NCBI GenBank assembly: GCA_030831885.1
Contig: JAURKF010000252.1
Location: 1 to 7,034, forward strand
Direction: 5' to 3'
Length of the DNA stretch: 7,034 nt
Source of the DNA: Flavobacteriales bacterium
GTDB taxonomy: Bacteria > Bacteroidota > Bacteroidia > Flavobacteriales > UA16
Shown: positions 1 to 5,996 of the stretch, in pieces
Layout of the letters: each line of letters starts with the position of its first letter
Numbering within the stretch: position 1 is the first letter of the stretch
Notes under the pieces: generated by a model
Told to the model about the DNA's origin: nothing
Database searches by the model: none
Seen by the model: the letters and a program-made list of their open reading frames with translations, nothing else
Program-made: the position numbers and the translations under genes

Positions 1-714
1 AAAATTCGCCATTAAAAAAGCAGCACTAACACCTTTTCCGGAAACATCGGCCATGCAGAAAACCACCTCATGCTCATTGAGCTCCATAAAGTCGTAGTAA
101 TCTCCACCTACTTGTTGATGTGCTTTATAGAAGGCGCTTACTTCGTAGTGTTTGTTTTTTGGAAGATGGTGGGGTAGCAGGATTGCTTGCATTTCAGCGG
201 CGAGTTCGAGCTCCTTTTTCACGCGCTCCTGCCTAATATTTTCTTCTTGGAGCTTCCGGTTTTGTATGGCCGCCACCAATATGTTGGTGATGGTTTGGAT
301 GAACCGCATGTGCTTGATGACGGGGCTCATGCGAATTTCTTGCTCGCTATTGTCTCCGGCCAGCACATAGGCTATGGTTTCTCCATTTTGAACAATGGGT
401 ATCGCCAGATCGAACGATTCTTTTGAGCGACCCGCCGTGAGTGATATCTCCTTGCTGGTGGTGAAGAAATCATCGCTGATTATTTCTTTGATTTCACCCT
501 TCTGAACACCAAATCGTAAAATGCATTTCCAGTTTTCCTCTTTGGTGAAGAGGATGATTTTTTCGATGGACAGGTGCTCGCGCAGCACACGTTCGTATTG
601 CTCGAGTAAACTGCCAACACTTAGGTTGGCATTGATGGCCGCGGTAATCTCAAGCAGAGCATTCAGCTTGAAATCGCGTTGCTTCACCTTGTTATTGAGC
701 CGCTGGTTTTCCAT
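1..714 (-). CDS. GAF plus SpoIIE/PP2C-type serine/threonine phosphatase, C-terminus cut by window edge
   Basis: Translating the minus strand from the ATG at 714 gives 238 uninterrupted residues running off base 1. Residues about 15-138 look like a GAF sensory domain, including the typical late strands DLAIPIVQNGETIAYVLAGD. Residues about 139-178 form a charged, helical, probably coiled-coil linker. The SpoIIE/RsbU-type PP2C domain begins near 165 with the AAEMQAILLPHHLP motif. It continues through VGGDYYDF, where D205 is the expected metal ligand, and ADVSGKGVSAALLMA, where D223 is the next acidic core position. The remainder of the phosphatase domain lies outside the window. Such proteins dephosphorylate anti-sigma-factor antagonists or similar partners in response to a signal sensed by the GAF domain; the partner here is unknown. 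The start is firm because an in-frame TGA lies five codons upstream (727-729). It follows the acyltransferase gene by 22 bases and may be co-transcribed with it. Confidence 0.9.
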   Translation of the reverse strand, partial: MENQRLNNKVKQRDFKLNALLEITAAINANLSVGSLLEQYERVLREHLSIEKIILFTKEENWKCILRFGVQKGEIKEIISDDFFTTSKEISLTAGRSKESFDLAIPIVQNGETIAYVLAGDNSEQEIRMSPVIKHMRFIQTITNILVAAIQNRKLQEENIRQERVKKELELAAEMQAILLPHHLPKNKHYEVSAFYKAHQQVGGDYYDFMELNEHEVVFCMADVSGKGVSAAFLMANF

Positions 715-727
715 GAAACGAAGGTGT

Positions 728-735
728 CAAAGGTA
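728..735 (-). promoter_or_regulatory. possible promoter -7 element of the phosphatase gene
   Basis: The minus strand reads TACCTTTG here, an exact match to the Bacteroidota -7 consensus TAnnTTTG, 13 bases before the phosphatase ATG. The motif lies between the acyltransferase stop codon and the phosphatase start. I see no TTG/TTTG -33 element at suitable distance, so this is only a half-promoter and may be chance. The same octamer occurs before the acyltransferase gene (1677-1684). Confidence 0.25.
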
Positions 736-736
736 T

Positions 737-1669
737 TTAGATTCCCAGCTTTTCGATTGCCTCGGGTAATTTGCGAATGAGTGCCAGTTCTCGATACTTG
801 GCGCGCGCTTCTTCGGCCGGAGTGCCGAAATAGGTTTTGCCTCCCGCCAAATCTTTGGTAACTCCGCATTGTCCGAGAACCACAACCCCTTGGCCGATGT
901 GTATGTCGCTTGCAACCCCCACTTGCCCCCACAAGATTGCATTATCATCGATTTTTACGCAGCCGGCCACACCAACTTGTGCAGCAAAGAGGCAGTTGGT
1001 TCCGATAAGTGTGTCGTGACCAATGTGCACTTGATTGTCGATTTTGGTTCCACTGCCAATGCGTGTGGGACCCGAAACACCACGATCAATTGTACAAGAC
1101 GCGCCAATTTCCACATCATTACCAATCTCTATGCTTCCAACCGAATGCATTTTTTCGCGGCCGAGAGTGCGGCTTTTGTAATAGAAGGCATCGCTACCTA
1201 TTACTGAGTTGGCGTGAATGATCACATTGTTGCCTAGCGTCACATCGTTATAGAATACAACACCGGGATGAATGATACAACCATCGCCAATATGGATGTT
1301 GTCGCCCATAATCACAGAAGGGTGAATAACACAATCGCTGCCAACGTTTATGTTTTTTCCCTGTTTATCGAGAGGCATAGACCATGGGGAAAAGTGCTTG
1401 GTGAGTATGTTATATGCAGTAAACGGGTCGTTGGAAAACAACAGCGCCTTACCCTCGGGACAAGGAACTTCTTTATTGATAATGATGACGGATGCAGCAC
1501 TCTGTAACGCCTTGTCGTAGTATTTGGGGTGATCAACGAACACGATATCTCCTTGCTCGACTTGGTGTATTTCGTTGATGCCGGTGATTGAAAAGTTGGG
1601 ATCACCATCGAATGTGCAGTCCGCTAGTTGTGCGATTTCGTGGAGTAAATAAGGGCGAGGGAGTTTCAT
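737..1669 (-). CDS. lpxD: LpxD-type UDP-3-O-(3-hydroxyacyl)glucosamine N-acyltransferase, short form, possibly a paralogue
   Basis: This 310-residue protein has the LpxD architecture. The N-terminal nucleotide-binding domain (about 1-105) has F44 and Y50 in the FVDHPKY segment, matching the uridine-stacking F43/Y49 of E. coli LpxD. A left-handed beta-helix of hexapeptide repeats follows (about 107-280, e.g. IGNDVEIGASCTIDRG), then a short helical tail. The catalytic dyad aligns exactly: D211 and H218 in IDNQVHIGHD correspond to D232/H239 of E. coli in IDNQCQIAHN. LpxD transfers a 3-hydroxyacyl chain from ACP to UDP-3-O-acylglucosamine in lipid A synthesis at the cytoplasmic face. It is about 30 residues shorter than E. 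coli LpxD, mainly at the C-terminal helices. In many Flavobacteriales a canonical lpxD sits with lpxC/fabZ and lpxA just before efp, and a second LpxD-like gene follows efp. This position therefore suggests the paralogue, so exact substrate is uncertain. An in-frame TGA two codons upstream fixes the start. Confidence 0.9.
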   Translation of the reverse strand: MKLPRPYLLHEIAQLADCTFDGDPNFSITGINEIHQVEQGDIVFVDHPKYYDKALQSAASVIIINKEVPCPEGKALLFSNDPFTAYNILTKHFSPWSMPLDKQGKNINVGSDCVIHPSVIMGDNIHIGDGCIIHPGVVFYNDVTLGNNVIIHANSVIGSDAFYYKSRTLGREKMHSVGSIEIGNDVEIGASCTIDRGVSGPTRIGSGTKIDNQVHIGHDTLIGTNCLFAAQVGVAGCVKIDDNAILWGQVGVASDIHIGQGVVVLGQCGVTKDLAGGKTYFGTPAEEARAKYRELALIRKLPEAIEKLGI

Positions 1670-1676
1670 AAGTAAT

Positions 1677-1684
1677 CAAAGGTA
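1677..1684 (-). promoter_or_regulatory. possible promoter -7 element of the LpxD-type gene
   Basis: The minus strand reads TACCTTTG, an exact TAnnTTTG match, seven bases before the acyltransferase ATG and downstream of the efp terminator, where a new promoter would be expected. A proper -33 TTG is not seen; a TTTTTC run belonging to the terminator lies about 18 bases upstream. If real, the transcript would have almost no leader. Confidence 0.3.
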
Positions 1685-1702
1685 CATGTGATTGCACGAA
1701 TG

Positions 1703-1728
1703 AAAAAGGCCGCGATAGCGGCCCTTTC
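1703..1728 (-). terminator. Rho-independent terminator of efp
   Basis: On the minus strand a perfect six-base-pair stem GGCCGC/GCGGCC closes a four-base loop (TATC) and is followed at once by TTTTTC. Stem arms are at 1718-1723 and 1708-1713, and the T run is at 1703-1707. It starts about 20 bases after the efp stop. The A-rich flank on the other side gives the plus strand only a weak CTTTCCT tail, so it acts mainly for the minus strand. It separates efp from the downstream LpxD-type gene. Confidence 0.85.
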
Positions 1729-1745
1729 CTATGTGTATGCACTTT

Positions 1746-2312
1746 TTATTTCTTCACGCGTTCGTGGTATTGACCGGTGGTGGTATCTACACGCACTGTG
1801 TCGCCTTCATTGATGAACAATGGCACGCGAACATCTACACCGATGTCGAGTGTAGCAGGTTTGGTGGCGTTGGTTGCCGTATCACCTCGAACTCCGGGCT
1901 CTGTATAGGTAATCGCGTATTCCACGTACTGAGGTAAATCGCAGCTCATGGGTTGATCGTCTTCGGTGTTGAAAAGAACAATGCATTTCATTCCTTCTTT
2001 CAGAAACTGAGGCGCGTTAATCATGTGATCAGGAATCGATATTTGCTCGTAGTCATCGAGGTTCATGAAGTTGTAGTTGTCATCCTTATAAAGGAATTGA
2101 TATTCGCGCGTTTCGATGCGCACAACATCAATGGCAACTCCGCTATTGAAGGTCTTATCGACGATTTTTCCGTTGTTTAGGTTTTTGATTTTCGTGCGAA
2201 CAAAAGCGGGACCTTTCCCCGGCTTTACGTGCAAGAATTCAATGACACGCCAGATGTGGCTGTCCATACGGAAGCACAGGCCATTGGCGATATCTGCGGT
2301 TGTTGTAGCCAT
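1746..2312 (-). CDS. efp: translation elongation factor P
   Basis: This 188-residue protein is a full-length EF-P. It binds ribosomes stalled between P and E sites and speeds peptide-bond formation at polyproline stretches. The N-terminal KOW-like domain (about 1-62) carries the loop VKPGKGPAF, whose tip residue K33 corresponds to the modified Lys34 of E. coli EF-P. Whether it is lysylated here depends on EpmA/EpmB-type enzymes, which are not in this window. Two OB-fold domains follow (about 65-127 and 130-188), the last with the family signature around NATKPATLDIGVDVRVPLFI and a C-terminal GDTVRVDTTTGQYHERV. An in-frame TAA four codons upstream fixes the start. It has its own promoter candidate and a strong terminator, so it is probably mainly a single-gene transcript. 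Confidence 0.97.
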   Translation of the reverse strand: MATTTADIANGLCFRMDSHIWRVIEFLHVKPGKGPAFVRTKIKNLNNGKIVDKTFNSGVAIDVVRIETREYQFLYKDDNYNFMNLDDYEQISIPDHMINAPQFLKEGMKCIVLFNTEDDQPMSCDLPQYVEYAITYTEPGVRGDTATNATKPATLDIGVDVRVPLFINEGDTVRVDTTTGQYHERVKK

Positions 2313-2334
2313 GATCGATTTTTATTAGCGGTCG

Positions 2335-2365
2335 CGAAAGTACAGCGAATCCGCGTTATGTGCAA
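2335..2365 (-). promoter_or_regulatory. candidate Bacteroidota-type promoter of efp
   Basis: The minus strand shows TTG (2363-2365), 20 bases, then TACTTTCG (2335-2342), 22 bases before the efp ATG. This fits the Bacteroidota primary sigma pattern (TTG or TTTG at -33, TAnnTTTG at -7) with one mismatch in the last four bases. The -33 element lies only a few bases beyond the stop codon of the upstream OmpA-like gene. Confidence 0.55.
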
Positions 2366-2368
2366 CCC

Positions 2369-3466
2369 TTACTCGGATGTAACCAGTATTTCTACTCGGC
2401 GATTTTTGATTTGATCTTGAATCGTTTTTTCCGGGTATGTGAGTGGTCGAGTCATAGCAAGTCCGCGGCAAGTAACGCGGGTTGCATCAATTCCGTTTTC
2501 GATGAGGTAATCGCGTATGTACTGGGCTCTGTTCCAAGAGAGTTTAAAATCACCCGTTTCATCGTCCAACCCATCCTCATTGGGCTTTGAAGCACAACAA
2601 ACGTGTCCCTGAACCTCAATGGATAGGGTGGGGCGATCGCGCATTGTCTGCAACAGCTTCTTGAGCATTGGCTTAGCTTCCGGTAATGTATGATGGCTGC
2701 CGGGATAGAAGTTTAAGCCCTCAGCTATGTATTCCTCACCCAGCTCGAAATCTGCAACTGATTGAGCTGTCAAAATCTTTTTGGGTTTGGAGGGTAAAAT
2801 GAATCCGGCTTGTGCTGCAATTGCTCGCGTGGCAGAATCGGCCGGGAGCACTACATCAAGATTTTTATCGTAATTGGTCGTGCGAACCTTGACGGAATCT
2901 ACTGCCGGGGGTGATGGAACCGTTTCTGCGACGGGTTCGACGGGCTCTTCTTGGATTAGCGTTGGTTCTACTGCGGTTTCTTTGGGTTCCTCTTTGGGCT
3001 GTATGGTTTCAACTCGTTCAGCTGTTGTAACACAGCCCGTCTCGCCCGACCAGCAAACTTTAAGCGAAGTAACCCTGTCGTCGCGGTTATAGCCTTGGCT
3101 CGGATTCACACAGTTTCTTTCCGGTATGGAATAAGTGTTCGCAATGGTGAGGCGAGGAAACTCCGACACTTCAAAATAATTGCGCAGATATAAAGCCCTG
3201 TAGCCCGCTAGCTTGGTGTTATGAGCATAGCTTCCGGGGCAATCGGTTGCACCATAAATGGTGACATCGATTTGGTTATTTTTAAAAAACTCGCGAGTCC
3301 AACCTTTATCTGCAAAATCGGCCATGAGGTTGTCTCCGTCGATTGCAAATTGATTGATATCGAAGTTCCAAATGATGGAATCACAGCGATTCGATTGTGC
3401 GTGCATGTTTAGACAAGCGAACACACTAAGAATCGCCAGGCCATGCCGACGAATAAAGGAAAACAT
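2369..3466 (-). CDS. secreted protein with two OmpA-like domains joined by a Pro/Glu-rich linker
   Basis: This 365-residue protein begins with a signal peptide (MFSFIRRHGLAILSVFACL..., likely cleaved after HAQ, residue 24). Residues about 28-138 hold an OmpA-like segment: GATDCPGSYAHNTKLAGYRA keeps the order of E. coli OmpA [20 protein letters not shown], with D75 and R90 at the positions of D241 and R256, which bind diaminopimelate of peptidoglycan. A Pro/Glu/Val-rich linker spans about 155-190. A second OmpA C-terminal domain occupies about 242-365, with GHVCC, LSWNRAQYIRDYLIENGID and the closing NRRVEI. In this domain Cys290 replaces the expected Asp and about 10 extra residues follow. The mature part has eight cysteines (28, 76, 119, 138, 145, 290, 291, 333), which suggests disulfides. 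It probably lies in the periplasm or outer membrane and binds the cell wall. It sits 37 bases after the CxxC protein gene and may belong to the transporter operon. No membrane beta-barrel is evident. Confidence 0.85.
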   Translation of the reverse strand: MFSFIRRHGLAILSVFACLNMHAQSNRCDSIIWNFDINQFAIDGDNLMADFADKGWTREFFKNNQIDVTIYGATDCPGSYAHNTKLAGYRALYLRNYFEVSEFPRLTIANTYSIPERNCVNPSQGYNRDDRVTSLKVCWSGETGCVTTAERVETIQPKEEPKETAVEPTLIQEEPVEPVAETVPSPPAVDSVKVRTTNYDKNLDVVLPADSATRAIAAQAGFILPSKPKKILTAQSVADFELGEEYIAEGLNFYPGSHHTLPEAKPMLKKLLQTMRDRPTLSIEVQGHVCCASKPNEDGLDDETGDFKLSWNRAQYIRDYLIENGIDATRVTCRGLAMTRPLTYPEKTIQDQIKNRRVEILVTSE

Positions 3467-3503
3467 TAAGTTAGGTAATTTAAATACTTCGCGAATATAG
3501 CAT

Positions 3504-4052
3504 TTAAGGTCTATATTCAGTTACTCCTTCGAGAATATAATTCATTTGATAAATGTCGGAGGCGTTGAGTTTGAGCTTTCCTTTGAATGTGAGGCGTTCG
3601 TCTGTTTTATACGTGCGATTCTTTCCCGCAAAACGCAAATCGACCACTGATTCGGGTCCGCCACCCCCGCAGAAATAGCAGTTGGCGTAAGGGTAGCGTG
3701 ATACGACATAGAAATTCTCATCATAATCGACCGGAATTACATACCCGGTGATATATACTTCTTTTCCCTCCATTGCCTTAACGCTGGACCCGAAGGTGGG
3801 CTTCCAGTAATAGGAATCAATGTCTTGTACATACATTTCCTTGAAGGTTACGTCGGTTAGTGTTTGCCATGTCAGTTCTACAATGGCGGCATCCGAGAAG
3901 TGCGGAACCACGGAGAGTGATTGACCCGGAGTCCATTCAACCATGGGGCGTGCCTTTATGCTGGGCTGTGGCTCGTTGTTTACACGAATGAACCCATACG
4001 TGGCGGCCGCAATGGCTACTCCTATTGTTACGAATACAATTTTTTTAAGCAT
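3504..4052 (-). CDS. membrane-anchored hypothetical protein with CxxC-GGGGPES motif, DUF3299-like
   Basis: This 182-residue protein starts with a hydrophobic segment (about 4-22) that is an uncleaved anchor or signal peptide; no lipobox is present. The remainder should be periplasmic. Residues about 60-105 hold WQTLTDVTF and then GKEVYITGYVIPVD, the 'L-x-G-K-x-V-x-I-x-G-Y-x-x-P' pattern I associate with DUF3299-type proteins. The core motif CYFCGGGGPESVVDL (C125, C128) is a CxxC followed by four glycines, a possible metal site or thiol pair. The end, from LTFKGKLKLNASDIYQMNYILEG, looks like a small beta domain. The ATG overlaps the permease stop by eight bases (ATGCTTAA), so translation is coupled and the protein most likely serves the ABC transporter. 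Biochemical function is unknown. The DUF3299 assignment comes from pattern memory and is uncertain. Confidence 0.8.
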   Translation of the reverse strand: MLKKIVFVTIGVAIAAATYGFIRVNNEPQPSIKARPMVEWTPGQSLSVVPHFSDAAIVELTWQTLTDVTFKEMYVQDIDSYYWKPTFGSSVKAMEGKEVYITGYVIPVDYDENFYVVSRYPYANCYFCGGGGPESVVDLRFAGKNRTYKTDERLTFKGKLKLNASDIYQMNYILEGVTEYRP

Positions 4053-5268
4053 CCGAAAGTGTTTTGGAAATGTCGATCTTCAGCGCTTGTCGAGCCGGCA
4101 ACACAGAGGCCAACAAACCTACAAGCAAAGTTAGACCGAGAAGCATAAGTTCTTGTGTGCCTACACTTAAATTATCTAAACCAAAATTGAAACTTTCTTT
4201 CATGAAGTGGCTGAGTGTAAGCAAGCCGATGCGGCTTAGTATTAAACCAATCAAATATCCAAGCAGCACCAACAACAACCCCTCTTGAATAATGAGTGTG
4301 AAAAGGGTGCCGCTTGAACCGCCCATGGTGCGCATAAGCGCCAGCTCGTAGCGACGCTCACGCATGGAGGTGTAGAGTGAAATGAAAATGCTGATGAAGG
4401 AAATAATCATGATAACCACAGCGATTGCAGTTATGGCGCTCAGCCCTATTCCAAAGTTGTTCATGAGTCGGCTGTTTTCAACTGCCACGTTTGCCAATTG
4501 CATGGTGGTGTCTTCCGTTTGTTTCGAAAGCATACCGAAGGCGCCTTTGTTGCGCTTCTTAATCAGGTAGGCGGTCATTTCGCGCTCGGGCTCCGTGTGC
4601 ACGGAATCGACGGCGGTACTGTCATTTATTCCCGTATCCTCGGTGTGCTCGTGTACTAGCCAGGTTGTTTCGACAGGAGTGAGAATGAGGTTGTCGATTA
4701 CCGAATTGCTTTTTTCGAAAATGCCTACCACGGTAAGTTGCTGATGGTGATGTGCATCGGCGTTATCAGCTGAATTGTCGTAGCCATGCATGCTGGTGAA
4801 TGTGCTGCCAAGCTTGAGTCCGGTTTCTTGAGCAACAGAACTGCCGATGGTAACCTCGAATGGCGCAGCAAATAATTTTCCTTCTGCCAAGCTACATCCG
4901 TAATGTTTTGGGTATTTTTCAGTGGTACCCACGATGCGAAATTTCTCGAAGTTATCGCCATAAGCCAGCGGAATAGCTTCAGCCACCATCGGGTTTTTGA
5001 TGATGCGCCGCGCTTCGGATACCTTGATGTTTCCTGTTGGAACATCCACATGATAAACATTGGCGAGCATGCTTTGCAGCGGGCTTCCTTTGGCCGCCAG
5101 TACGAAGTCGATGTCTTTGATATTGCGGTCGAATTTTTCACTGAGTTGTGTTTTGAGCAATAGCATCATGGAAATAATCCCAATACCGAACGCAAGCAAA
5201 ATGGTGCTCAGCAACGTGTTGAGCTGCTTGTGCCGAATGTTGCTCCACGATATTTTCAACAGGTTCAT
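4045..5268 (-). CDS. FtsX/MacB-type ABC transporter permease with histidine-rich extracytoplasmic loop
   Basis: This 407-residue protein has the four-helix layout of type VII ABC permeases. TM1 is at about 17-39, a large extracytoplasmic domain spans about 40-272, and TM2-TM4 are near 275-300, 325-350 and 372-395. The cytoplasmic loop after TM2 has YELALMRTMGGS, the FtsX-family coupling motif, and the C-terminus has PARQALKIDISKTL. Members such as MacB, LolCE and FtsX do not usually pump across the inner membrane. They pass ATP-driven motion to periplasmic partners. Unusual here is a His/Asp-rich stretch in the extracytoplasmic domain, H161 to H175 with DAHHHQ, and a second acidic-His segment VHEHTED (206-211) continuing to H224. 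These could bind metal. The gene overlaps the ATPase stop by four bases (ATGA) and the downstream CxxC gene by eight. LolCE-like lipoprotein release is a possible alternative role. Confidence 0.92.
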   Translation of the reverse strand: MNLLKISWSNIRHKQLNTLLSTILLAFGIGIISMMLLLKTQLSEKFDRNIKDIDFVLAAKGSPLQSMLANVYHVDVPTGNIKVSEARRIIKNPMVAEAIPLAYGDNFEKFRIVGTTEKYPKHYGCSLAEGKLFAAPFEVTIGSSVAQETGLKLGSTFTSMHGYDNSADNADAHHHQQLTVVGIFEKSNSVIDNLILTPVETTWLVHEHTEDTGINDSTAVDSVHTEPEREMTAYLIKKRNKGAFGMLSKQTEDTTMQLANVAVENSRLMNNFGIGLSAITAIAVVIMIISFISIFISLYTSMRERRYELALMRTMGGSSGTLFTLIIQEGLLLVLLGYLIGLILSRIGLLTLSHFMKESFNFGLDNLSVGTQELMLLGLTLLVGLLASVLPARQALKIDISKTLSDA

Positions 5269-5891
5269 AGTGTGATTTGTTTTTGAAAACGATCCTTCAA
5301 GCGTTTATCGTGAGTAACTATGATGAGCGCTGCGCCCGTCAGGCGTGCTTGTTCTTCGAGTAAGTCAATAACCTGATCTGCGTTTTTGTCGTCCAATGCG
5401 CTCGTGGGCTCATCCGCGAGAATGACGCTGGGTTTGTGAAATACTGCGCGGGCTATCGAACAGCGTTGTTGCTCTCCAACGCTGAGTGATGCTGGTTTTT
5501 GATTGGCCTTATGTGCAACATTGAGTTGTTCCAACGCTTGCGTCGCTTCGTTGCGAGTCGACTTTTTCCCCGAAAGAAAGGGCGATAGCATAAGGTTATC
5601 GATGACGCTTATGGACTCTACGAAATGTGCGGTTTGAAAAATAATTCCAATGTGTTGTCCGCGAAACGTGTCAAGCGCTCGGTTACTCAACGTTACGATA
5701 TCTGTGTTGTTAATGCGAATGCTTCCCGATGCCGGCCGTATCATTCCGCCCAGCAAATGCAATAGGGTGGTCTTTCCTTTTCCGCTCTCGCCGATGATCA
5801 GCAAGTGCTCCCCTTCACCGCACCTGAAATCAGGAAACGAAAAGGATGGTCCGGCGGGGTATTTAAACGTTAGGCCACTGACTTCAATCAT
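5265..5891 (-). CDS. ABC transporter ATP-binding protein, MacB/LolD-like, with LSVGE signature
   Basis: This 208-residue protein is a complete ABC ATPase that would power the adjacent permease from the cytoplasm. Visible motifs are Walker A GESGKGKTT (34-42), Q-loop Q86 in IGIIFQ, the ABC signature LSVGEQQR (136-143), Walker B VILADEP with D160/E161, the D-loop SALD, and switch His194 in VTHD. The signature departs from LSGGQ, with Val for the first Gly and Glu for Gln. The length fits LolD/MacB-type stand-alone ATPases (about 200-230). I chose the ATG at 5891 because MIEVSGLTFKYP is the standard beginning of the fold. The same frame stays open to 6197, but that extension has no family character and lies opposite the DUF4258-like gene. 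Its stop overlaps the permease start in ATGA. Confidence 0.94.
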   Translation of the reverse strand: MIEVSGLTFKYPAGPSFSFPDFRCGEGEHLLIIGESGKGKTTLLHLLGGMIRPASGSIRINNTDIVTLSNRALDTFRGQHIGIIFQTAHFVESISVIDNLMLSPFLSGKKSTRNEATQALEQLNVAHKANQKPASLSVGEQQRCSIARAVFHKPSVILADEPTSALDDKNADQVIDLLEEQARLTGAALIIVTHDKRLKDRFQKQITL

Positions 5892-5929
5892 GCATGAAAT
5901 TTTGCACGAAAATAAAACACCGCGAACCC

Positions 5930-5962
5930 TTTGCACATGATGAATATGGTAGAATATGTTCG
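5930..5962 (+). promoter_or_regulatory. candidate Bacteroidota-type promoter of the DUF4258-like/M20 operon
   Basis: The plus strand shows TTTG (5930-5933), 21 bases, then TATGTTCG (5955-5962), 34 bases before the ATG at 5997. This matches the -33/-7 pattern with one mismatch in the -7 box and a spacer at the long end of the usual range. It lies within the 105-base divergent intergenic region (5892-5996), which must also contain the ATPase operon promoter on the other strand. No clear partner for that was found. Confidence 0.45.
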
Positions 5963-5996
5963 AATCGGGTTGGGTGTTCTTTAGTATTCTTGTGCT

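Noticed and set aside
869..1207. 112-codon plus-strand open frame
   Set aside because: It lies entirely antisense to the LpxD-type gene, whose hexapeptide repeats and catalytic residues are unmistakable; it is a shadow of that repeat composition.
1060..1340. Short repeated patterns in the LpxD-type gene
   Set aside because: These reflect the hexapeptide repeat of the beta-helix protein; they are not a DNA repeat or CRISPR array.
1703..1730. The same hairpin as a plus-strand terminator
   Set aside because: On the plus strand the stem is followed by CTTTCCT instead of a T run, and no plus-strand gene ends nearby.
3492..3499. TATATTCG on the minus strand as a promoter for the OmpA-like gene
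   Set aside because: No -33 element is present and the gap to the upstream gene is only 37 bases, so read-through from the ABC operon is simpler.
4725..5141. 138-codon minus-strand open frame
   Set aside because: It is an out-of-frame reading inside the permease gene, with no recognisable motif.
5907..5914. TATTTTCG on the minus strand as -7 box of the ATPase operon
   Set aside because: Its position, 15 bases before the ATG, is plausible, but no TTG/TTTG lies 17-23 bases upstream and the box itself has a mismatch.
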